Assembly (NCBI RefSeq): GCF_024756255.1 | Contig: NZ_JANUHB010000006.1 | Span: 239,011-303,010, forward strand | From: Massilia agilis | GTDB taxonomy: Bacteria > Pseudomonadota > Gammaproteobacteria > Burkholderiales > Burkholderiaceae_D | Direction: 5' to 3' | DNA length: 64,000 bases | Shown here: positions 26,450-34,506 of the stretch, in pieces | How the letters are laid out: every line of letters begins with the position of its first letter | Position numbering within the stretch: position 1 is the first letter of the stretch | Position numbers and translations under genes: made by a program | The notes under the pieces: generated by a model | What the model was told of the DNA's origin: nothing | The model's database searches: none | Seen by the model: the letters and a program-made list of their open reading frames with translations, nothing else

Positions 26450-27298
26450 ATGCGTGATACCTCGGCACCCGGCCTCGCACTCAGTGTGGCCGACAAGAAG
26501 AATTCCGAGATCCAGTCGCTGACCGGCTCGGTAACCCAGGCGCAGTACGATGTGGCCGAGCAGCAGGCCATCGTCAGTTCCTTGCAGGCGAAGTCGCAGC
26601 AATTCAACCTGTACCTGGCGCAGGCAGACGACGACCAGGAGTCGGCCCTGGCCAACCTGAACCTGGGCAAGGACGCGCTGTCGAGCGCGAGCTCGCTGGT
26701 CGCCAGCATGACGACGGCAACCAGCAAGGTGAACGAAGCCAGTTCCGGCGCCTCGGACGTGGCAGCCCAGATGGCCGAGCTGGTCAACAAGCTGATCTTG
26801 TCGATCGAGTACATCAACAAGACGGCGCAGCTGGTCAACAAGCAGAAGGCCAACAACCCGCTCGTGCCCGACAAGCTGATCGACAACATGTCCAAGGCCG
26901 CGGCCAATGCCAACAATGCCATCGCGCTCTCGCTCGCGGCGCTGCAAAGCTGCTATGTGGCCGAGGCCACGCTGCTCGAATCGAGCGAGGTGCTCGCGCT
27001 GGGTTCGCAGCAGTCCACACAGCTGCGCGACCGCATGTCCTTCCTGTGGGATTCGCAATCCGGCAAGGTGCTGATGGCGGCCGATGCGGCGCCGGGCGTG
27101 AACGGTCCCGGCATCGTGGCGTTGCTGCAGCAGGCTTATGACGACGCCAAGGTCAATTACAACCAGGCGCTGACGAGCAACAACATCGTCACCGGCCAGT
27201 TGTCGCACGCCCAGGCCGAGCTCGCGGACGCACAGGTCCGGCTCAACTCGTACCAGGCGGGGCTTGCGGCCGCGACCGCCGCTGCATACGCCGCCTGA
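26450..27298 (+). CDS. Ala/Ser-rich coiled-coil protein, eCIS cluster (function unknown)
   Basis: 282 residues with a very good ribosome site (AAGGAG, 8 bases before ATG). It is almost entirely helical, with heptad-like stretches (TQAQYDVAEQQAIVSSLQAK, ELVNKLILSIEYINKTAQLV, SHAQAELADAQVRLNSYQAG) and an Ala-rich tail. One central stretch (SLAALQSCYVAEATLL) contains the only Cys. No signal peptide or clear membrane helix. The motif FNLYLAQ near residue 52 is shared with the preceding protein. It lies 38 bases downstream of that gene and likely forms a complex with its product. Function not recognised. Confidence 0.75.
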   Translation: MRDTSAPGLALSVADKKNSEIQSLTGSVTQAQYDVAEQQAIVSSLQAKSQQFNLYLAQADDDQESALANLNLGKDALSSASSLVASMTTATSKVNEASSGASDVAAQMAELVNKLILSIEYINKTAQLVNKQKANNPLVPDKLIDNMSKAAANANNAIALSLAALQSCYVAEATLLESSEVLALGSQQSTQLRDRMSFLWDSQSGKVLMAADAAPGVNGPGIVALLQQAYDDAKVNYNQALTSNNIVTGQLSHAQAELADAQVRLNSYQAGLAAATAAAYAA

Positions 27299-27327
27299 CC
27301 GGCCACGCGCGACAACAGGCCCGCACA

Positions 27328-27352
27328 GGGCAGGCGGCCGGTCCGCCTGCCC
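27328..27352 (+). other. GC-rich 10-bp hairpin between eCIS genes
   Basis: GGGCAGGCGG (27328-27337) and its exact reverse complement CCGCCTGCCC (27343-27352) enclose a 5-base loop. No T-tract follows, so it is not a complete intrinsic terminator. It lies between the helical proteins and the last eCIS genes and may protect the upstream mRNA 3' end or attenuate read-through. Confidence 0.6.
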
Positions 27353-27371
27353 ATTGTTACGAAAGGCGCCC

Positions 27372-28214
27372 ATGTTCAAGAAGAACTTCTATCGGGATTG
27401 CTATCTGCAAACGGGGTGGCTGCCCATGCAGCCGCTCACGCAGGCGGTGGCGGTCGGCGATGTCTGCCAGGTGCTGCAAGGCCGGTTCCAGCCCTTGCTC
27501 AACCTGGAGCACGCGCACCTGGTCGAGCCGCTGCATACCAGCGCCCCGGTTCCCCTCGCGCCGCCCGACTTCAGCCTTGCGCGCAACGTGATCCTGGCCG
27601 CCAGCGAGGCGCGCTGGAGCGACGACGGCGATGGCGAACGACGGCAATGGACGCGGCAGGCGCTGGAGTTCGCGCAGGCCGGCGACTTCCTGTTCTACTG
27701 CAAGGAGGCCCGCGCGCGCCTGCTGCGCAACTGGCACCAGCTGCGCGACGACGCCACCATCAAGCTGACGCAGACGCATTTCGGGTTTCGCGAAGTGTAT
27801 GTTGTCACCGGCATCGCCCGCACCGACGAATGGGCACTGGCGGTGGCGGGGCAGCCTGGCGCCAGGCTCGAAATGTCCGCCGCGGGCGACAACGGCAACT
27901 GGCATGCGCTGCTTGGCCATGCCAGCGCCAGGACCGAGCGCAGCCAGGGCATGGCGAGCTACGAAGTGGGGCGCGGCCAGCCCGCGTATTTCTTCAAGGC
28001 CAAGAAGCTCATCCTGAGCGACAAAATGCACGACCGCTACCTGAACCACCTGTTCGATAACGAGGCGCGCCACAGCCACCTGGAAATCGCGAGCTGGAAC
28101 AAGGCGAGCCTGCTCAACCTGAGCCGCGCCAACGAGCTCACGCTCAATACCTGCATCGAGTTTTTCTCCTGGGCCGACCTGTCGCTGGACGACGTGGAAC
28201 GGCTGGAGGCCTAG
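27372..28214 (+). CDS. Unknown eCIS-cluster protein before the ATPase; faintly gasdermin-like
   Basis: 280 residues. The start at 27372 follows GAAAGGCG. No signal peptide or membrane helix. It begins MFKKNFYRDCYLQTGWLPMQ, then VAVGDVCQVLQGRFQPLLNL. The middle holds FREVYVVTGIARTDEWALAV and a later PAYFFKAKKLIL, after which the protein becomes helical. The order of a short basic opening, a GDxxQxxxGxF element, a YVVT strand and a PxxFxFKA-like strand loosely recalls gasdermin-fold pore-formers, but similarity by eye is weak and could be chance. It directly precedes the ATPase, whose start is 2 bases downstream, so a function coupled to the particle is likely. No firm family assigned. Confidence 0.65.
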   Translation: MFKKNFYRDCYLQTGWLPMQPLTQAVAVGDVCQVLQGRFQPLLNLEHAHLVEPLHTSAPVPLAPPDFSLARNVILAASEARWSDDGDGERRQWTRQALEFAQAGDFLFYCKEARARLLRNWHQLRDDATIKLTQTHFGFREVYVVTGIARTDEWALAVAGQPGARLEMSAAGDNGNWHALLGHASARTERSQGMASYEVGRGQPAYFFKAKKLILSDKMHDRYLNHLFDNEARHSHLEIASWNKASLLNLSRANELTLNTCIEFFSWADLSLDDVERLEA

Positions 28215-28216
28215 TG

Positions 28217-29584
28217 ATGGAGGAACCGGCGCCGTCGCCCGAGCAGAACCTGGCCGCCCTGCAGCGCGAGCTGGACTGGCTGGACGCCGTGGTGCGCCAG
28301 GCCATCGCCAGCTACCTGAAGCACGAAGGGCACGAACGGCGCTGGCGCGAGATCGAGCCGCCCGCGCTCGTGGCGGACGAAAGCGTGTACGCCGCGCAAG
28401 TGCTGGCATGGCAGCTCGACACCTGCGAACGGCTGGCGCTGGCGCTGGCGATCGCGCCGCACCTGCGTCCGCAGGCGCTCGACATCTTCTTCGGCATCAA
28501 CGGGCTGATCGACCGCGGCTTCAGCGAATTTGGCGGCTGTCCCAGCAAGTCGTTCAGTGGCTTCCTGCCGACCGGGCAGACGCTCGCCTTTGTGCTCGGC
28601 GCGGACGACCCGGCGCTGCAGCTGGACGCCCTGCGCATCCTTGCGCCGCAACACCGGCTGCGTGCCGAACAGGTGATCACGCTGGAACGCGAGGACGAAC
28701 GCCTACCTCCGCTGTCCGGGGTGCTTGGCCTGTCCGAGCAATGGCTGCACTACCTGCTGAGCGGCGAAAAGGTGCGGCCTGAGCTGAGTGCCTCGTTCCC
28801 GGCCAGCCCCATCAGCACGCCGCTGGAGTGGCGCGACTTGGTGCTGGACCACCAGGTGATGGCGCAGGTGCAGGAGATCCGCGCCTGGCTCACGCACGGC
28901 CCCACGCTGATGCGCGACTGGGGGCTGGCCAGCAAGGTCAAGCCGGGCTTTCGCGCCGCCTTCTACGGACCGCCCGGCACCGGCAAGACGTTGACGGCGG
29001 CCCTGCTCGGAAAATCGACGGGGCGCGACGTGTACCGCGTGGACCTGTCGATGATCGTGTCCAAATACATCGGCGAAACCGAGAAGAACCTGGGCAAGGT
29101 GTTCGACGCGGCCAGCTACAAGGACTGGATCTTGTTCTTCGACGAAGCCGACGCGCTGTTCGGCAAGCGCACCAGCGCGAACAATTCCAACGACCGCCAC
29201 GCCAACCAGCAAACCGGCTACCTGCTGCAGCGGATCGAGGATTTTCCCGGCACCGTGATCCTGGCCACCAACCTCAAGGCCAACCTGGACGAAGCCTTCA
29301 CGCGGCGCTTCCAGACGATGATCAACTTCACCATGCCGTCGGCCGCACAGCGGCTGCAGCTGTGGACCAACGCGTTCCAGGGCGTGTGCGAGCTGGCGCC
29401 GGAGATCGACCTGCACAAGGTGGCCCAGGACTACGAACTGGCGGGCGGCGCGATCATCAACGTGCTGCGCCACTGCGCGCTGCACGCGATCAGCCGCGAG
29501 CGGCGTGAGGTGACGCGTGACGACCTGATGGAAGGCATCAAGCGCGAGTTCCGAAAAGAAAACAAGACGATCCAGATCCACTAG
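28217..29584 (+). CDS. AAA+ ATPase of the eCIS (Pvc15/Afp15 type)
   Basis: 455 residues from ATG 28217; a GTG three bases upstream, overlapping the previous stop, is an alternative start. Residues about 1-215 form the N-terminal domain typical of the eCIS ATPase. The AAA+ core has Walker A GPPGTGKT (251-258), Walker B ILFFDEAD (305-312), sensor 1 ATN (350-352), and an arginine-finger region RRFQ (363-366). Family members are needed for assembly or cargo loading and are cytosolic. The gene is followed after 9 bases by the DUF4157 cargo gene, consistent with a loading role. Confidence 0.92.
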   Translation: MEEPAPSPEQNLAALQRELDWLDAVVRQAIASYLKHEGHERRWREIEPPALVADESVYAAQVLAWQLDTCERLALALAIAPHLRPQALDIFFGINGLIDRGFSEFGGCPSKSFSGFLPTGQTLAFVLGADDPALQLDALRILAPQHRLRAEQVITLEREDERLPPLSGVLGLSEQWLHYLLSGEKVRPELSASFPASPISTPLEWRDLVLDHQVMAQVQEIRAWLTHGPTLMRDWGLASKVKPGFRAAFYGPPGTGKTLTAALLGKSTGRDVYRVDLSMIVSKYIGETEKNLGKVFDAASYKDWILFFDEADALFGKRTSANNSNDRHANQQTGYLLQRIEDFPGTVILATNLKANLDEAFTRRFQTMINFTMPSAAQRLQLWTNAFQGVCELAPEIDLHKVAQDYELAGGAIINVLRHCALHAISRERREVTRDDLMEGIKREFRKENKTIQIH

Positions 29585-29593
29585 GAGCAGGGC

Positions 29594-31330
29594 ATGGGCG
29601 AGTTGACGCACCAACGGCGGCAGCAACGGACAGACCAGCAGACGCAGGACAGCGGGCGCAGGCGCGGGACCGTCTTGCAGGACAATCGCGCCGCCGCCGA
29701 ACCGGTTGCACAGCGCACCGCGGCCGGCCCCGGCGGCCTGCCCGAGCAACTGAAAAGCGGAATCGAGTCTCTTTCCGGCATGAGCATGGACCACGTGCGG
29801 GTGCATTACAGCTCGCCCAAGCCGGCGCAACTGAACGCGCGTGCCTACGCCCAGGGAAACGAAATTCACATGGCCCCCGGACAGTCACATCATCTTCCGC
29901 ACGAGGCGTGGCACGTGGTACAGCAGGCGCAGGGCCGGGTCAGGCCGACGGTGCAAATGGGCGGCACGTCCGTTAACGACGATCGCGGGCTGGAGGCGGA
30001 AGCGGACAGCATGGGTGCACGCGCCGCCGCGTTGCCCGTGCAACGGCGCGCCGACGGGGCAAGCGAAGCGCCGCGGCCGGCCGCTCTTTCCGTTGGACGT
30101 GTATTGCAGGGCAACTTCCCCGACGCGGAAAACGATGAACGCCGAACGATCAAGGACCTTGCAAAAGATCAGGTGCAGCTCGATCACATGGTGCCGCAAG
30201 AAGCACTCCGGGCATTCAGCGCCACGCTCAAAACGCTGGATCAGGTAGCGAGTGACCCGAAGAGCAGATGGGAAGGGCTGAAGGAGGCCCTTGACGCGGT
30301 CAGGGAGATAGGCGGGAAAAGCAAAGGCGCGCACGAACTGCTGACGGAAGGGCATTTGGTCAACATTCAAGAGAATATCGTACCGGGACGAGCAGACCAG
30401 ATCCAGGGCGCCGGGAACTTCTTCGATCCGAAAATGGAAAGCGGCGCCAACGGAGTGGTCAAGGAAAGCGCCTTTTCGCTGGAAATGCGCAAGCTCGACA
30501 ATGCTATCCGGGAGTTGAACCAGCTGGTGCATGCCGACGTGTTGCCAACCAAGGCAGCCGACTCCAAGAAGAACACACATCACAACAGCGATGTCGAAGA
30601 TTATTTGGTGAACCTGTTAACCGTCGTCAGCACCCAACTCACTGCGCTGAACGCGGAGAAGATCCCCACTTACACGCCAGAGCACTGGTACCAGCATGCT
30701 GGAAAATGGGTGAAAAAGCGAAGCGCCACCTGGCTCGACAATCCGCAGGCCAACCAGGTCGGCGGTGGCCCCGCCGCCGCCGCGGTGGCCAATTGGACCT
30801 TCACGTTTAACTTCGACGCCAAATCGCTGGCGAAGGACGGAGCCCGACCCACGTTCGTGAATGTGCCCGTGCAAGTGACGGTCAACGTCCCTCCTGCCAC
30901 CTGGGCCCATATTTTTGAACGCCACTATTTGTCGACATTTAAGTGGGACATCCAGGCCGTCAACACGTTCTGGAAGACCAACCCCGTCACCTATCTGCAG
31001 GGCGCGGGCGGTCAGGCGTTGCTGACGAGCGAATTGACGTCACTCCTGAAAAAGCACTTCAACTTTTCCAAACCGGTGGACAATGCCGACGATGGCGAGA
31101 CCAGCACGGCAGATTGGTCGCAGGCTGAGGGGAAGTTGTTTTTCCAGGGGAAGGCCAAGAGCGAGTTCGCCAAATTCGATATAGGGAACGGCGAACAGTA
31201 CGAATATGACGTGACGATTGACCTGAAGTCGATCGCACCACAAAGCGAAGACCTGGCGTTCGCAATCACTCCCGCCAAGCTCACGGAACTGAAACCGCCG
31301 CCACCGCCAGTAGTGCCGGCGCAGCAGTGA
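29594..31330 (+). CDS. DUF4157-domain eCIS cargo/effector with unknown C-terminal domains
   Basis: 578 residues. The first 45 form a basic, Gln-rich disordered leader with DNRAAAEPVAQR (30-41), like cargo leaders of eCIS. Residues about 47-145 are a DUF4157 metallopeptidase-like domain: SGMSMDHVRVHYSS, HEAWH (103-107, the HExxH zinc motif) and ExEAD (134-138, third ligand). DUF4157 is strongly associated with eCIS cargo. Residues 190-290 hold LDHMVPQEAL and GHLVNIQENIVPGR, suggesting an HNH-like or other His-dependent nuclease. The C-terminal region (about 395-560) has WAHIFERHY. No immunity gene is adjacent. The domain after DUF4157 is not identified; the toxin function is an inference. Confidence 0.85.
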   Translation: MGELTHQRRQQRTDQQTQDSGRRRGTVLQDNRAAAEPVAQRTAAGPGGLPEQLKSGIESLSGMSMDHVRVHYSSPKPAQLNARAYAQGNEIHMAPGQSHHLPHEAWHVVQQAQGRVRPTVQMGGTSVNDDRGLEAEADSMGARAAALPVQRRADGASEAPRPAALSVGRVLQGNFPDAENDERRTIKDLAKDQVQLDHMVPQEALRAFSATLKTLDQVASDPKSRWEGLKEALDAVREIGGKSKGAHELLTEGHLVNIQENIVPGRADQIQGAGNFFDPKMESGANGVVKESAFSLEMRKLDNAIRELNQLVHADVLPTKAADSKKNTHHNSDVEDYLVNLLTVVSTQLTALNAEKIPTYTPEHWYQHAGKWVKKRSATWLDNPQANQVGGGPAAAAVANWTFTFNFDAKSLAKDGARPTFVNVPVQVTVNVPPATWAHIFERHYLSTFKWDIQAVNTFWKTNPVTYLQGAGGQALLTSELTSLLKKHFNFSKPVDNADDGETSTADWSQAEGKLFFQGKAKSEFAKFDIGNGEQYEYDVTIDLKSIAPQSEDLAFAITPAKLTELKPPPPPVVPAQQ

Positions 31331-31380
31331 ACGCCGTCGAGAAAGCACCTGGCCTGACGGGACTCAGCGAGGCAGATTGA

Positions 31381-32421
31381 TCAGAGCCCACCACCGGTCG
31401 TTTTCTTAACCCACTTCTCGTATTCCTCCTGATACTGAGGCAGGAGTACCTTGAACTTGTTGGGATTCGCGCCCGAGGCCACCCAGTGCATCAGCTCATG
31501 TTGCCCCATGCCGGATCTTGACTCACTGTCGCTGCGTTCAGTCAGCATCAGGTTGTTGGCTTTATGGGCGTGCTGCGGGAAGAGCGATTTGTATTCGAGG
31601 TGGTGCAGTTCGGGAGGTTTGCCGCTGACGCTCTTGAGCACGTCATTCAGCGTCGCGTGCCCGACGTCTTCCGCCTTGAAATCCTTGGTGATTTCGCTGC
31701 GCAGCACCGAATACAATCCGCTGCCGGTCTTTTTGCCACCATAGCCATCAAGATTGTCTTGCCACAGGTTGCCCAGCGTTTTGTTGGTGGCGAAGTGCAG
31801 CGGTGCCGCGGCGTCGAAGAGGAGGTGCAGGTCGCTTGCAGTTCCTTGTTGCAGCTTCCCTTTTCCGCCTGAGCCGACATCGAACTTGATGCGGTTGGCC
31901 AGGTCATCGTAGACCTTGACGACGTCGGTTGTCGGATGCCCGTAACTGTTCAGGATGCTCTGGATGTCCGCGTGGGGCGACTGATAACTGCCGAGGTTGT
32001 TGTCGACGTCCCACTCGAATTTGTTGGCGCTGGTCGTGCCTTGGGCCAACTTTACCGCCTCGTCGCTCGAATAGTGTTTCGCTTCCTCGTGCAGGCCCTG
32101 GATATACTTCATTTGCTGGGGCGACATGTGGCGCATCACCTTGTAATTCGACTGCAGCGCGCGGCCAGGCTTGTATGGGTCAACCACCCGCTGTACCACC
32201 TGGGACGCCGACTGCGACGCCGGCGTTACGCTTGCCGAGCTGCGCAACTGGACAGCCTCCTGGACCCCGGGGCTGCTGCTCGCCAAGGCTTGTTGCTGGC
32301 GCTGCACCGTTGACTGCGCACGGTTGTCGACCAGCCCGGCGGGGCGCCTGGCGTGGCGCTTGGGGCCTGTGCCAGCCTGGTCAAGGTATCCTTTGAAATT
32401 CTTGCCCGCGTAGATGCTCAT
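31381..32421 (-). CDS. Probable second eCIS cargo: leader plus LHH/HNH-like nuclease toxin
   Basis: 346 residues, encoded convergently with the DUF4157 cargo (50-base gap). The start MSIYAGKNF at 32421 is preferred over an ATG 33 bases upstream because it has a ribosome site (AAGGGGAACG). The leader has VDNRAQSTVQRQQQALASS (31-49) and ASQVVQR (72-78), the DNRxxxxxQR pattern of eCIS cargo. The C-terminal 80 residues contain ELHHLEYKSLFPQ (271-283), KANNLMLTERSD (287-298) and GQHELMHW (306-313). This layout (LHH ... NN ... H..H) is that of HNH/EndoVII-type polymorphic toxin nucleases. The middle region is unassigned. No adjacent immunity protein is obvious. Confidence 0.8.
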   Translation of the reverse strand: MSIYAGKNFKGYLDQAGTGPKRHARRPAGLVDNRAQSTVQRQQQALASSSPGVQEAVQLRSSASVTPASQSASQVVQRVVDPYKPGRALQSNYKVMRHMSPQQMKYIQGLHEEAKHYSSDEAVKLAQGTTSANKFEWDVDNNLGSYQSPHADIQSILNSYGHPTTDVVKVYDDLANRIKFDVGSGGKGKLQQGTASDLHLLFDAAAPLHFATNKTLGNLWQDNLDGYGGKKTGSGLYSVLRSEITKDFKAEDVGHATLNDVLKSVSGKPPELHHLEYKSLFPQHAHKANNLMLTERSDSESRSGMGQHELMHWVASGANPNKFKVLLPQYQEEYEKWVKKTTGGGL

Positions 32422-32572
32422 GTCGTTCCCCTTGCTTGGTGACGGATGCAGCAACTTCGGCAGTCATTCTTGCATGGCATTGCTGCCAAGGCAACTTAAA
32501 CAAGGCTCAGCGACGTGATCGGCGGGCGGACGATGGCATGGCAGCTGGTCGTCAGTTGCGAAACGATTGGGG

Positions 32573-33370
32573 CTACTGTGAACAGCTGATCACGGGACGA
32601 GTAAATACCTTTTCCGTACGATAGCTCTTAACGCTGACCTCGAGCACCTGCGAGAGCGATTGTGGGGCATCATCAACCGCACTCCCGGCGCGGGCCTTGA
32701 TGAGCTGCCCTTCGCTCAAGGCTTGGCCGGGCGGCGCCAGCACATACCAGCTGCGGGTGTAGTCGGTGCCCAGGGCGCAGTGCGCGTCGTAGACCCTTCC
32801 TTCAGCCACCGCATCCTTGGGCAATGCGCGGCTCCAGTCCTCTTGCTGTTCCAGATCCGTCAACCAGAAACGGTCCGAGAGCTTCGTGAGTTCCGCGCGG
32901 AGTGCCCCGGGCTTTTCGGTCGCATCACATTTGACGAGCTTTCCGTAGGACAGCTGAGCAAGTTCGTTCTCCTTCGGCGCCGGGGTCTTGGCGATGGCAT
33001 GTCCCAACGGCCCGGATTTGGCGTACCCGACTCCAGGAACGATTTCGGCGAATGGCTCCATGCGCCAATACGGGGGGAAGTGCATGCTCTCCGGAACCGT
33101 TACGACATAGAGGCGCGCCTTGGGGCCGTCTGCGGTCTGTTCTGCACACTCCGCGAAGCCAAGGCGGCCTTTCTCGATGTCTTCCCTAGAGAGGCCTTGG
33201 TCAAGCGCATTGCGCGCTGTGATCGCGGAGCTGGTGGGGCGGAATGGGAGCCTCACCGGCTCATCGATTTTCAGGTAGATGATTTCGCCAGGTCTTGGCG
33301 CTGGCGTATAGCACCCTGCAAGCGTCGCTATCAGCAATAAGCCCAGCCACTTGGGCGCACTCATCAACAT
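32573..33370 (-). CDS. Uncharacterised lipoprotein
   Basis: 265 residues from ATG 33370, which has a clear ribosome site (AGGAGAA). A longer reading frame exists upstream but lacks such a site. The signal peptide WLGLLLIATLAGC ends with lipobox LAGC, so the mature protein is lipid-anchored facing the periplasm or outside. The mature region has several Cys (FAECAEQTADG, VKCDATEKPG, AHCALGTDY) that may form disulfides. No domain recognised. It lies upstream of the second cargo gene on the same strand with a 151-base gap, so co-expression is possible but immunity to a cytosolic nuclease would not fit a lipoprotein. Confidence 0.75.
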   Translation of the reverse strand: MLMSAPKWLGLLLIATLAGCYTPAPRPGEIIYLKIDEPVRLPFRPTSSAITARNALDQGLSREDIEKGRLGFAECAEQTADGPKARLYVVTVPESMHFPPYWRMEPFAEIVPGVGYAKSGPLGHAIAKTPAPKENELAQLSYGKLVKCDATEKPGALRAELTKLSDRFWLTDLEQQEDWSRALPKDAVAEGRVYDAHCALGTDYTRSWYVLAPPGQALSEGQLIKARAGSAVDDAPQSLSQVLEVSVKSYRTEKVFTRPVISCSQ

Positions 33371-33610
33371 GGCGATTTCTCCTGCCCCAATTTTTCTAGC
33401 AGAAAAGATTAATCGATAACCCGGCCAGGACAAAAATGGTTTGTCACTGGTATTGCCAAACAGTACTTTAAGTACCGGTATGTTCAGTGGTGTTTGTGCG
33501 GTGCGCGACTTTCGTTTCCCTGCGGTGACTTGGCTAACTTCAACGCTTTAGCTTCGTTGGCATAGTTCAATGAAGACTCTCTTCGAACGGCCCAGAGAAC
33601 GCCCCCCAAT

Positions 33611-33925
33611 ATGGATCGCATAATTCTGCTCTTGGTAGTCACGGCGCTTTCTCTGCAAGCATCGGCAGTCGAGAAGGTGCCAGCAGACGTCCGCGCGTAT
33701 ATCGAAGAAAGGGAAGGCTGCGACCACATGCGCGGAGAGCCTCCTGATCCTCGGGATAAGCAGCGGGCGAAAGAGGTGAGCCGCGAGATCAACGAGCTGT
33801 GCAAAGGAACTGATCGTCGATTGGCTGGGTTGAAGCGAAAGTACGCGTCGGATCAACGGGTGATGCGGCACCTGAACCGATTCGATTCAAACGTCGAGCC
33901 CGATCCGGACCGGGCACCGCGCTGA
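33611..33925 (+). CDS. Small secreted hypothetical protein
   Basis: 104 residues. It starts MDRIILLLVVTALSLQASA, a standard signal peptide, leaving a mature protein of about 85 residues. That region has YIEEREGCDHMRGEPPDPRD and a second Cys (NELCKGTDRRLA), followed by a charged helical region (RLAGLKRKYASD). The xxREGCDHxRGE pattern is common in small periplasmic proteins of proteobacteria of unknown function. It has no clear ribosome site. It stands alone between the accessory lipoprotein and a gene-poor stretch. Confidence 0.7.
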   Translation: MDRIILLLVVTALSLQASAVEKVPADVRAYIEEREGCDHMRGEPPDPRDKQRAKEVSREINELCKGTDRRLAGLKRKYASDQRVMRHLNRFDSNVEPDPDRAPR

Positions 33926-34506
33926 TGCCCCTTGACGGCTGGGGCGCAGGCAAGCGCCGAGCGCTGTCGCCGGTACTCTGCCCCCCGAAGCGAAAGCGCG
34001 GCAAGTGCAAGTTGAGCGAAGCAGAAACTGACGAGCCTGCGCGCTGATAAGTCGTGTTCGTCAATGACGGGCAAGAATAGCCCAGCTGACGGCGTCAACC
34101 GCTGTCGTACTCTCATCATTCCATCACTTCGAACTAGTACAAAGCAGGCGGAGCCGGGCATCGGCTTGCGAAGCGGATCGTCTCGTTTTTCCACCTGATC
34201 CCCGGCATTTAAGAGCGCCGACATCGATATCGTCTCACCGCGGCTTGGCGGGATTCGCTCATGGGGCACGGGCTGCTATTGGAGTAGCATCGAAGTTTGG
34301 TTCTCGAAATTGGCCTAGCTTTACCTGAATGATGACTGCCCGGTCGATTGCCGGTCAATTCGAGGGTATGGGCTCTGGAACTGAGCTTTTGGGCGGGAGT
34401 GGACAGACGTTGAGAAAGCCGTAGGCGATTATGCCAACGAAAAGACGACCGGCAGGGCAGTTCGGGCCGCAAACGGGAACGGTCAGCCTTTCCGGTCGCT
34501 CACGCC
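33926..34506. other. Gene-poor stretch before the restriction genes
   Basis: 581 bases without a convincing gene. A minus-strand open frame at 33853-34269 reaches 138 codons but overlaps the small secreted protein gene, has no ribosome site and an atypical composition. Lower GC than the flanks and absence of conserved reading frames suggest remnant or recently acquired DNA at the edge of the restriction-modification block. Confidence 0.5.

Noticed and set aside
7197..29584. Prophage tail module
   Set aside because: No capsid, portal, terminase, integrase or lysis genes; DUF4255, DUF5908, CIS-type tape measure and AAA+ ATPase are marks of eCIS, not of a phage.
32436..32624. 62-codon plus-strand open frame
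   Set aside because: Overlaps the ends of two minus-strand genes and their gap; no ribosome site or conserved features.
33853..34269. 138-codon minus-strand open frame
   Set aside because: Overlaps the better supported small secreted protein gene, no ribosome site and no recognisable content.
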